DNA of 5,401 nucleotides from Candidatus Bathyarchaeota archaeon (GTDB lineage Archaea > Thermoproteota > Bathyarchaeia > Bathyarchaeales > Bathycorpusculaceae), in assembly GCA_030673805.1 (NCBI GenBank), contig DAOVIH010000073.1, positions 1 to 5,401 of the forward strand, given 5' to 3'. The notes under the pieces were generated by a model. The model searched no databases. It was not told where the DNA came from and was given only the letters and a program-made list of their open reading frames with translations. Below, piece by piece: positions 1 to 4,964 of the stretch (positions within the stretch are counted from its first letter, which is position 1; each line of letters begins with the position of its first letter). The position numbers were made by a program, and so were the translations under genes.

Positions 1-85
1 AAGAGATGTGAAAGAGCTTCTTGAACGACTTGAAGATCCAGTGGACTATATAGAAGCCGCCATAAAGAGATGTGAATCCTCTTAA
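1..85 (+). CDS. 3' end of an unidentified gene (partial)
   Basis: An open frame (codons from base 2) runs in from the left edge and stops at TAA 83-85, giving about 27 C-terminal residues. They are charged and probably helical (RDVKELLERLEDPVDYIEAA, then IKRCESS). No family can be named from so short a piece. Charged helical tails of this kind are common at the ends of many enzymes. The 72 bp between this stop and the next start contain no convincing promoter or terminator, so the gene may belong to the same transcript as those downstream. Confidence 0.55.
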   Translation, partial: RDVKELLERLEDPVDYIEAAIKRCESS

Positions 86-157
86 GAACATGATTCAATA
101 GTGTTTGTAGCCCACAAGAGCTAAATAACGAGGCTACTCTCAAATTTTAGATATTAG

Positions 158-928
158 ATGTCAGGACTGAAAGACACGAAAGTCGAAAACGTCTTAGTTA
201 TTGGGTTAGGAGAGATAGGTGCCCCACTCCTCGAACTCGTTGACGAAATCTACAATGCTCAAGGGTTGGACATTGAACCAAAAGAGATTCAGGGGCCCAT
301 CGATCTGCTACATATCTGCTTCCCCTATGACAAAAACTTCGAGCAGGCAACTACTGACTATATCAGCGAATTCAACCCGAAGCTTACTATTATAGAAAGC
401 ACAGTTCTCCCCTTCACTACAAACGAAATCTACAAGAAAATGAGAAGCCCAATTTGCCACAGTCCCGTTCGAGGAAGAGAGTTAGACAGTTTTAGATGGG
501 CATATCGTACATACACGAAGTTCATTGGGCCAGTGAAGCCGGAATTTGGAAAGACTGCTGAGGGGTATTATAGATCTTTGGGGTTCAAAACTTACATTTG
601 TTCCTCACCATTGGAAACGGAATTCATGAAAATTTTGAACACAACTTACTACGGGCTTATGATAACGTGGTTCCAAGAAATCCACCGAATCTGCAAGAAA
701 TTCAACATAAATGAGAAGGAGATAACTGAATTTTTTAGAACAAACGAAAGAGATTCCAAAGGAAGACATCCTCGACCAGTATTCTTTCCAGGTGTCATAA
801 AGGGGCACTGCGTAATCCCGAATGCTAATCTGTTAGCTAAGTTATATCCTTCTCCCTTTGTTAAGATCCTTCTGGAATCAAACGAAAAGCGGAAAAAAGA
901 AGCAGAATCAGAAAGAGATGCATGCTAG
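158..928 (+). CDS. Compact UDP-glucose/GDP-mannose dehydrogenase-like protein
   Basis: 256 residues. A Rossmann NAD(P)-binding start is clear: VLVIGLGEIG at residues 12-21, with the glycine motif GLGEIG. IIESTVLPFTT (78-88) resembles the ESTVPPGTT loop of nucleotide-sugar dehydrogenases. The central helix FMKILNTTYYGLMITWFQEI (156-175) matches the Lys/Asn helix of that family, and KGHCVIP (215-221) matches the GGxCxP catalytic-cysteine motif, with Cys218 as the candidate. These enzymes oxidise the C6 hydroxyl of a sugar nucleotide to an acid using NAD, in the cytoplasm. Family members are usually above 400 residues; this one stops where the C-terminal UDP/GDP-binding domain should begin. The K-to-N spacing is also one residue short. 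ATG 158 directly follows an in-frame TAG and leaves a short lead into the Rossmann strand, so the start is secure. The fold is confident; the substrate, and whether it works alone, are not. Confidence 0.8.
   Translation: MSGLKDTKVENVLVIGLGEIGAPLLELVDEIYNAQGLDIEPKEIQGPIDLLHICFPYDKNFEQATTDYISEFNPKLTIIESTVLPFTTNEIYKKMRSPICHSPVRGRELDSFRWAYRTYTKFIGPVKPEFGKTAEGYYRSLGFKTYICSSPLETEFMKILNTTYYGLMITWFQEIHRICKKFNINEKEITEFFRTNERDSKGRHPRPVFFPGVIKGHCVIPNANLLAKLYPSPFVKILLESNEKRKKEAESERDAC
917..925. repeat. GATGCATGC short repeat, copy 1
   Basis: The sequence GATGCATGC sits at the last codons of the dehydrogenase-like gene (encoding the final D-A-C before the stop). The core ATGCATGC occurs again at 1059-1066 and 4972-4979. 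Its meaning is unknown; see the findings. Confidence 0.5.
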
Positions 929-940
929 GAATGCTGAAAA

Positions 941-1072
941 ATGACTGAGAGTTTAGTTGTTGGTTGCGGAGCTAAACGCAGAGCGTCAGTAAGGTTAGAT
1001 GTTGTAAGAACCAAAAAAACGAATATTTTAGGCTACACTCATTGTTTGCCTTTTAGGGATGCATGCAAATGA
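941..1072 (+). pseudogene. N-terminal stub of a SAM-dependent methyltransferase
   Basis: A 43-residue frame starts at ATG 941 with AGGA ten bases upstream. It reads like the beginning of a class I methyltransferase: SLVVGCGAKRR (residues 4-14) is glycine-rich motif I, VRLDVVRT (17-24) covers the acidic residue that binds the SAM ribose, and HCLPFRDAC (34-42) corresponds to the LPF(K/R)D segment before the second acidic motif. The frame then stops at TGA, and the codons after that stop do not look like the rest of the fold (no LEH-type motif). About three quarters of the enzyme is therefore missing and the piece cannot be catalytic. The stop overlaps the next start as ATGA. I read it as a remnant of a deleted or recombined gene. 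Less likely, it is a peptide kept for translational coupling. The intact methyltransferase at 2875 belongs to the same broad family but is not a close copy. Confidence 0.6.
1058..1066. repeat. GATGCATGC short repeat, copy 2
   Basis: This copy lies at the end of the methyltransferase stub, encoding its D-A-C just before the terminal lysine and stop. It gives the same C-terminal R-D-A-C as the dehydrogenase-like gene upstream. Confidence 0.5.
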
Positions 1073-1158
1073 GAATTTGCCCTAGTTGCGGAGCCGAAAA
1101 TTATGATCATAGCTGCTGCTACTGGTTCTGTCACCAGCGATTAGAGGAGACTAAATGA
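1069..1158 (+). CDS. 29-residue zinc-ribbon-like micro-ORF
   Basis: This small frame begins with ATG overlapping the preceding stop (ATGA, 1069-1072) and ends with TGA overlapping the next start (ATGA, 1155-1158). The peptide opens MRICPSCGAENYD and continues HSCCYWFCHQRLEETK. It holds CPxCG (Cys4 and Cys7) followed by Cys16, Cys17 and Cys21. This suggests a minimal zinc ribbon or knuckle binding one Zn2+ through two cysteine pairs, a layout common in short archaeal proteins. GGGAT at 1056-1060 lies eight bases before the ATG and could serve as a weak ribosome binding site. Cysteine density and coupling to both neighbours argue that it is expressed. Its length and the lack of a recognised family keep confidence modest. 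Function unknown. Confidence 0.5.
   Translation: MRICPSCGAENYDHSCCYWFCHQRLEETK
1144..1149 (+). promoter_or_regulatory. Ribosome binding site (GAGGAG) for the 1155 micro-ORF
   Basis: GAGGAG lies five bases upstream of ATG 1155, inside the last codons of the zinc-ribbon-like frame. A good site before so short a frame is the main evidence that the 36-residue peptide is translated. Confidence 0.6.
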
Positions 1159-1265
1159 AAACCTTAGACGTAATCCGCGATTATCTTCACGTCCCATTCT
1201 TAGCGGTGCTTTTCATAGTGTTATATCTGTTGTTCGGCGATCCACAAGAGGATGAAAATGATTGA
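1155..1265 (+). CDS. 36-residue single-pass membrane micro-ORF
   Basis: The peptide starts MKTLDVIRDYLH, continues with a hydrophobic stretch VPFLAVLFIVLYLLFG (residues 13-28), and ends with an acidic tail (DPQEDEND). This is the outline of a single-pass membrane peptide. With one basic side and one strongly acidic side, the N-terminus is probably cytoplasmic. It has a well-placed GAGGAG, starts within ATGA at the end of the zinc-ribbon-like frame, and its last codons overlap the start of the glycosyltransferase by a few bases. It could anchor or couple expression of the downstream glycosyltransferase, but that is inference. No family is recognised. Confidence 0.55.
   Translation: MKTLDVIRDYLHVPFLAVLFIVLYLLFGDPQEDEND
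1248..1251 (+). promoter_or_regulatory. Ribosome binding site (GAGG) that decides the GT4 start
   Basis: GAGG directly abuts ATG 1252 with no spacer, but lies six bases before the second in-frame ATG at 1258. The spacing favours 1258 as the initiation codon. Confidence 0.5.
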
Positions 1266-2082
1266 AAAAGTAATAGTTATCAACGATTGCGCTTTTGTTA
1301 TGGAACAATTAATCCCGTTTCTCTCAAAAGACTTCGACATAGACTTTGTCAAACGTAGTAGAGGAAAATGGTCCAAAACTTTCGGCATTTTATGGAAAAT
1401 ATACAAATCTAAAGAAGGAATGTTTCACGTAAACTATGGATTACAAGATGCTTTCTTGACAAGAAAGATAAAACACTTAGACATTTTACACCTTCACGGT
1501 TCCGATGTAAGATGGACTCTGCACTCTAAGAAATGGGGTTGGATTGTAAGACATAACATACAAAAAGCAAAAAAAGTGTTATACTCCACTCCTGATTTGG
1601 AAATGTTATTAGACGATATACGGTCTGATGCAACATATTTACCTGTGCCAGTAGACACTGAGATATTTAGCTTAAAACAAAACTATTCAGAAAAACCGAA
1701 AGCAATAACTTTTGTCTTACCTTACGAGCAACCTCCAAAGGGTTTATACGAGACCTTTATAAAAGCAGGAATACCACTAACGACTCTTCAACGCAACATT
1801 CCTTTTGGATTAATGCCGACTCTTTTGCGTGAGTACGACATTTTTGTAGACAGGTTCACTATTCCTAGTTTCAGTAAGACTTGTCTTGAGGCAATGAGTT
1901 GTGGATTAGCAACTGTAGATTTTAGACACAAAGCAAACATAGAAACAATAGTCTCCACTCTAAGTAGTTATGTTTGTAGAAATGCCGGAAGGAAAAATCG
2001 CCAATATGTAATGGGTAACCATCAAATTAGAGACGTAGCAGAACAGCTTAAAAGGATTTGGAAGTCTGTTATTGAAAGTTGA
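1258..2082 (+). CDS. GT4-like (GT-B fold) glycosyltransferase
   Basis: 274 residues from ATG 1258; an in-frame ATG at 1252 would add two residues but sits against the GAGG site. Features of a retaining GT-B enzyme of family GT4 are visible in order: an N-terminal strand KVIVINDCAF; ILHLHGSDVR (76-85), matching the H-G-x-D region; VLYSTPDLEMLL (107-118), the stretch at the domain interface; YLPVPVDTEIF (127-137), matching the P-x-G-V-D-x-x-x-F motif with Gly replaced by Pro; and SFSKTCLEAMSCGLATV (204-220), the E-x7-E-like nucleotide-sugar-binding helix with Lys207 and Glu211. It would transfer a sugar from a nucleotide donor to a lipid- or glycan-linked acceptor at the cytoplasmic membrane face. 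It is about 100 residues shorter than typical GT4 proteins, with compact loops. The gene is more AT-rich (sampled lines 30-38% GC) than the GT2 gene that follows (45-55%), hinting at separate origin. It overlaps the next gene by 11 bp. Confidence 0.8.
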   Translation: MIEKVIVINDCAFVMEQLIPFLSKDFDIDFVKRSRGKWSKTFGILWKIYKSKEGMFHVNYGLQDAFLTRKIKHLDILHLHGSDVRWTLHSKKWGWIVRHNIQKAKKVLYSTPDLEMLLDDIRSDATYLPVPVDTEIFSLKQNYSEKPKAITFVLPYEQPPKGLYETFIKAGIPLTTLQRNIPFGLMPTLLREYDIFVDRFTIPSFSKTCLEAMSCGLATVDFRHKANIETIVSTLSSYVCRNAGRKNRQYVMGNHQIRDVAEQLKRIWKSVIES

Positions 2083-2893
2083 CTTAGTTATGTGGGCTAA
2101 GAACGGTGCGAGGACGCTTCCGCAGGTTTTGAAGCGAATTAACGAGGTGATTCCAGGCGAAAATGTAGTCAACCGCATAGTTGTGGATGATGCAAGCAAT
2201 GATAACACCGTGCAGATCGCAGAGGCTTATGGCTGGAAGGTCATAGCTAATGAGGGCAGTGGCATTAGTGACGGAGCAAACACAGCTTTAAAACACGTTG
2301 AAACTGACTTTTTCGCAAGTTTTGAACAAGACGTTCTTTTAAGTTGGGCTTGGTGGAGTAGGATCCCCAGATTACTTAGGACTAAAAAAGTGGCTATTGC
2401 TTCTGGAGTAAGACTGCCAAGCGTTGCGTGTCTGCAATCTATAAACGAGTTTGCTATCGAAAGATCTGCGCGTAGCCCATCACCAGAGTATTTTCGGACG
2501 TTAGATAACACGATTTACAAGACTAAAACTATTCGCCATCTAGGTGGGTTTTCAAGCCTTAAAGGCAGCGTAGGAGTCGATTCAGCCTTGAGACAGCGCA
2601 TTTATGAATGTGGCTTTGAGTGGAAAGTAGATTACACTGTGCGAAGCGTTCATTTGAAGTCGTTTCTAGACGAATTAAAGACTCAGTATTGGTATGGTAG
2701 CAATGCACGAGAAGTCGCTGCCACGTTGGGTAGGAAACGAGTTTTCTTGAAGTCGTTTGCTAAACTGTTGTTTTCTCCTATGCGCGGATTTGAAATAGCC
2801 ATTAAAAAGGGGAATGTGCAAGCAATGTTTATGTATCCAGCTTTGAGATTAGCCAATTTTATCGGGGTTTTTAATTGCCACTGCAAATCTTAG
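2072..2893 (+). CDS. GT2 family (GT-A fold) glycosyltransferase, TTG start
   Basis: 273 residues from TTG 2072. The start is fixed by the opening KVDLVMWAKNGARTLP, the usual first strand of GT2; the next ATG (2090) would cut through it. RIVVDDASNDNT (35-46) is the UDP-binding strand with paired aspartates. EGSGISDGANTAL (61-73) is the loop before the core helix. FFASFEQDVLL (80-90) carries the metal-binding D-x-D equivalent, here E-Q-D. GGFSSLKGSVGVDSALRQRI (158-177) corresponds to the acceptor-side acidic motif, and SVHLKSF has the His found near the end of the catalytic domain. The last 70 or so residues are basic and amphipathic and may sit on the membrane. It is an inverting transferase, probably using a nucleotide-diphosphate sugar with a lipid-linked acceptor. 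A weak GGAAG lies eight bases upstream. It overlaps the GT4 gene by 11 bp and the methyltransferase by 19 bp, implying one operon. Confidence 0.87.
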   Translation: MKVDLVMWAKNGARTLPQVLKRINEVIPGENVVNRIVVDDASNDNTVQIAEAYGWKVIANEGSGISDGANTALKHVETDFFASFEQDVLLSWAWWSRIPRLLRTKKVAIASGVRLPSVACLQSINEFAIERSARSPSPEYFRTLDNTIYKTKTIRHLGGFSSLKGSVGVDSALRQRIYECGFEWKVDYTVRSVHLKSFLDELKTQYWYGSNAREVAATLGRKRVFLKSFAKLLFSPMRGFEIAIKKGNVQAMFMYPALRLANFIGVFNCHCKS

Positions 2894-3360
2894 ACGTTGG
2901 ATGTGGAGACAGCCCCCAGGGAACGGTGAACTGCGACCTGAATGTGGGGCAAACTTTAGAAGGTGGAGACCAAAAACAAGGCATACCCATCAACCCCCAA
3001 CAAATAACTAACTTTGTGAAGTGCAGTGGTTTACAGCTTCCCTTCAGAGAAGGAAGCTTCGAAGAAGTTGTTTGTTTCCACGTGATTGAGCATACGACCG
3101 CCCCAAGTAAGCTTTTGAAGGAGCTTGTAAGAGTAGCAAGTCGCAGAGTAACAGTTAGATGTCCTCACAGATTTAGCAAAGGAGCTAAAATGCTGTGTCA
3201 CAGAAGCTTTCTAAGTAAAACATGGTTCCAGCAGACCTTAAAGAATTTCCACTGCGACATCACAGTCAACTATGAAACGTGGCCAGTTTTTTTCGTGGGA
3301 TTTATGCGAATCAAAGAGATTGTTGTGGAGATCAACCTTGACAAAAATACTATTAGTTAA
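2875..3360 (+). CDS. Class I SAM-dependent methyltransferase (type 11-like), TTG start
   Basis: 161 residues. TTG 2875 directly follows an in-frame TAA and lies only five residues before motif I, so it is effectively the only possible start. Visible motifs are LDVGCGDSPQG (6-16, SAM-binding glycine loop), VNCDLNVG (18-25, ribose-binding acidic residue), GLQLPFREGSFEEVVCFHVIEH (52-73, containing LPF and the H-V-I-E-H post-motif) and ELVRVASRRVTVRCPHRF (83-100, the following helix and strand). The protein is shorter than the usual 200-250 residues and has a long charged loop at 26-46. In this setting it probably O-methylates a sugar or another glycan component; the substrate is not readable. 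It overlaps the GT2 gene by 19 bp and the radical SAM gene by 23 bp. Its last codons and the start of its neighbour are duplicated downstream. Confidence 0.85.
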   Translation: MPLQILDVGCGDSPQGTVNCDLNVGQTLEGGDQKQGIPINPQQITNFVKCSGLQLPFREGSFEEVVCFHVIEHTTAPSKLLKELVRVASRRVTVRCPHRFSKGAKMLCHRSFLSKTWFQQTLKNFHCDITVNYETWPVFFVGFMRIKEIVVEINLDKNTIS

Positions 3361-3503
3361 TGTAGTTGACGAATTTAGAAAACGAAGGATCGAAAACGAA
3401 TCTCCAAGTTTAGCCACTGGCTACTTAGCTAGTTATCTGCGGGAGTTTGGCGACTTCAACGACATAACAATCCTAAATGCTGGACAAAGCTTGACAGCAA
3501 ACT
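3322..3503 (+). repeat. Gene-junction direct repeat, original copy
   Basis: This 182-bp segment covers the last 12 codons of the methyltransferase, the GTGGAG ribosome binding site and the first 55 or so codons of the radical SAM gene. It recurs at 4782-4964 with 18 substitutions and one inserted base (about 90% identity by hand count). Bases 3444-3494 match exactly over 51 bp. I take this copy as the original because both genes it overlaps are intact here. Confidence 0.9.
3325..3330 (+). promoter_or_regulatory. Ribosome binding site (GTGGAG) for the radical SAM gene
   Basis: GTGGAG lies seven bases upstream of TTG 3338, inside the methyltransferase. It supports TTG 3338 over the in-frame ATG 3272. 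The site is unchanged in the duplicated copy (4785-4790). Confidence 0.65.
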
Positions 3504-4684
3504 ATCTGCGAAACTTTGGCGTTATAGGTATTTCAAGCGTTACTCAAAACTTCAATGTAGCCAAACAAGTAGCGACAGAGGCGAAGAAGGAAGCTGATCC
3601 CCTTGTAATAGTTGGGGGACATCACATCACAGCTTTGCCAAATAACCTCACTGAAAACATGGACGTTGCTGCGCTAGGAGAGGGAGAACAAACTGCTTTA
3701 GAGATAATCCAATCCTTTAGAAAAAACTGTTTAACCCTAAGCAAAATCAAAGGAGTCGCCTACAAAACTGGAAATAAACTCGTAATCACAGGTAAGAGAG
3801 CGTTAATTAGACCCCTTGATAAGATTCCTTTTCCAGCTAGAGACCTATTACATATATCATCCCACTTCGTTCATATGCTTACAAGTCGAGGTTGCCCTTA
3901 CAAATGTGTGTTCTGTAGCTCCTCATCTTTCTGGAAAACTACAAGGTTCTTCTCTGCCAAGTATGTAGTTGATGAAATCTCTGCGATTGTGGCGGAGTAT
4001 AAGCCTAAACGAGTGAATTTTGCTGATGACCTGTTCATCGCAGATAAGCGGAGAATACGAAAAATACGGCAGATGATACTGGCTGAAGGGTTACACCGAG
4101 AAGTTGAGTTTCATTGCACAGCAAGAGCTAATTTAGTTAATCATGAGGTGGCTTCTCTGCTAAAGAGTATGAATGTGAGAAACGTAAGTATGGGTTTAGA
4201 ATCTGGGTCTAACCGTATCCTTCAAAGCTTGAAAGGCAATTCTGTTTCAGTGGAGCAAAACATTAAGGCCATAAAAATATTGAAGAGACGTGGTTTAACT
4301 GTGAGTGGAAGCTTCATAATTGGTAGCCCCACAGAAACTGAAAAAGAAATTATGCAAACATACAAGTTTATTGAGAGGAGCAAGCTTGATGGTGGGGAAA
4401 TTTATGTTTTGTTGCCTTTTCCTGGCACTAAAGTTTGGGAGTATGGGGACCAGAGGGGGCAACTTACAGATTTTATGGATTGGAGTCGTTTTGAAATTTA
4501 CTTTGAGGACATTCCAAATCGTATAATGGTTAGTGAAACTCTATCTCGAGATGAATTGTTAGGGTTGCTGTTGCGGTTTAAGAAGTTGTGGGGGACTCGG
4601 AGACGAAAGACTTTGCTTAAAGAAGCTGTTAAGCATCCCTTTAGAACCTTGCCTTTTATTCGTCGAAAGTTAATGCGTGCATAA
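3338..4684 (+). CDS. Radical SAM protein with N-terminal B12-binding-like domain, TTG start
   Basis: 448 residues from TTG 3338. ATG 3272 is in frame but would prepend 22 residues (starting KRGQFFSW) that lie in the methyltransferase and precede the natural first strand, TKILLVNVVDEF. Residues 2-130 look like a cobalamin-binding-type Rossmann domain: SPSLATGYLASYL, FGVIGISSVTQNF, VIVGGHHITALP and ALGEGEQTALEII. The D-x-H-x-x-G cobalt-ligand motif is not visible, so B12 may be absent or bound base-on. The radical SAM TIM barrel follows, with CPYKCVFC holding Cys186, Cys190 and Cys193 (C-x3-C-x2-C) for the [4Fe-4S] cluster. RVNFADDLF, VSMGLESGSNRIL and GSFIIGSPTETEKEI are typical later barrel motifs. 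The C-terminal tail is basic. It cleaves SAM to a 5'-deoxyadenosyl radical; the substrate is unknown, but the neighbours suggest a glycan or lipid-linked sugar. A GGGAGG site for the next ORF begins just after its stop. Confidence 0.9.
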   Translation: MTKILLVNVVDEFRKRRIENESPSLATGYLASYLREFGDFNDITILNAGQSLTANYLRNFGVIGISSVTQNFNVAKQVATEAKKEADPLVIVGGHHITALPNNLTENMDVAALGEGEQTALEIIQSFRKNCLTLSKIKGVAYKTGNKLVITGKRALIRPLDKIPFPARDLLHISSHFVHMLTSRGCPYKCVFCSSSSFWKTTRFFSAKYVVDEISAIVAEYKPKRVNFADDLFIADKRRIRKIRQMILAEGLHREVEFHCTARANLVNHEVASLLKSMNVRNVSMGLESGSNRILQSLKGNSVSVEQNIKAIKILKRRGLTVSGSFIIGSPTETEKEIMQTYKFIERSKLDGGEIYVLLPFPGTKVWEYGDQRGQLTDFMDWSRFEIYFEDIPNRIMVSETLSRDELLGLLLRFKKLWGTRRRKTLLKEAVKHPFRTLPFIRRKLMRA

Positions 4685-4693
4685 GGGAGGTGA
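4685..4693 (+). promoter_or_regulatory. Near-perfect Shine-Dalgarno site (GGGAGGTGA)
   Basis: GGGAGGTGA begins directly after the radical SAM stop. It matches the anti-Shine-Dalgarno complement over nearly its full length, and the core GGAGG is seven bases from TTG 4698. It is the strongest ribosome binding site in the window. Confidence 0.75.
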
Positions 4694-4697
4694 AAGT

Positions 4698-4820
4698 TTG
4701 TTTCCTTTGAACACTGGCTGGAGTTACTTTCCCGAACCTAACTACGTGGTTTTGCTGCCTTTGCTTGTGATCACATCGTTGGTTGTGGAGATCAGCCTTG
4801 ACAAGAATACTATTCGTTAA
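4698..4820 (+). CDS. 40-residue hydrophobic ORF with a duplicated C-terminus
   Basis: Starting at TTG 4698 behind the strongest ribosome binding site of the window, this frame encodes FPLNTGWSYFPEPNY, then a hydrophobic stretch VVLLPLLVITSLVV (residues 17-30), then EISLDKNTIR. The last 12 residues (VVEISLDKNTIR) nearly match the end of the methyltransferase at 2875 (VVEINLDKNTIS), because the duplicated segment begins at 4782. The ORF is thus itself a chimera. One reading is that the first 28 or so residues are the start of a membrane protein cut off by arrival of the repeat. The other is that it is a stable small membrane peptide. The strong site favours translation either way. No family is recognised. 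Confidence 0.5.
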   Translation: MFPLNTGWSYFPEPNYVVLLPLLVITSLVVEISLDKNTIR

Positions 4821-4964
4821 TGTAGTTGATGAGTTTTAGAAAACGAAGGATTGAGAGAGAGTCCCCTAGTTTAGGCACTAGCTACTTAGCTAGTTACCTG
4901 CGAAAGTTTGGCGACTTCAACGACATAACAATCCTAAATGCTGGACAAAGCTTGAAAGCAAACT
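4782..4964 (+). repeat. Gene-junction direct repeat, displaced copy
   Basis: This is the second copy of 3322-3503. It keeps the GTGGAG site and the TTG (4798-4800) but carries an extra T in the run at 4834-4837, so the original frame ends at TAG 4837-4839. Of the 17 substitutions within the radical SAM frame, nine are synonymous third-position changes. This suggests the segment diverged as coding sequence before the extra base appeared. The 51-bp exact run adjoins the downstream edge. Confidence 0.9.
4798..4839 (+). other. 13-residue frameshifted leader (start of the radical SAM copy)
   Basis: TTG 4798, behind the copied GTGGAG site, reads LTRILFVNVVDEF and then TAG. It is the first 13 residues of the radical SAM protein with two changes. 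ATG 4829 of the next frame lies ten bases inside it, so ribosomes ending here could restart on the chimeric ORF. Removing one T would fuse the two into a single frame from 4798. Confidence 0.55.

Noticed and set aside
1..76. 12-bp direct repeat AAGAGATGTGAA at 1-12 and 65-76
   Set aside because: Short, purine-rich, in different codon frames and without further copies; consistent with chance in charged coding sequence.
115..155. Archaeal TATA-like stretches (CTAAATAA near 120, TTTTAGATATT near 145) as a promoter for the dehydrogenase-like gene
   Set aside because: Neither has a convincing BRE. The second is too close to the ATG for a start site about 25 bp downstream, and the first fits only weakly.
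605..2886. Several reverse-strand frames of 61-94 codons between 605 and 2886
   Set aside because: All lie opposite genes with clear family motifs, have no recognisable domains and look like shadows of the forward coding sequence.
3284..3293. T-run as a transcription terminator
   Set aside because: It is inside the methyltransferase coding sequence, in the middle of overlapping operon genes, with no stem-loop.
3272..3337. ATG 3272 as the start of the radical SAM gene
   Set aside because: It would add 22 residues (starting KRGQFFSW) unlike the family start and entirely inside the methyltransferase. TTG 3338 has a well-spaced GTGGAG, and both are preserved in the duplicated copy.
4782..4964. 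Insertion sequence or integron attachment site as the source of the repeat
   Set aside because: There is no transposase, no terminal inverted repeats and no flanking target-site duplication. The repeat is simply the copied junction of two neighbouring genes.
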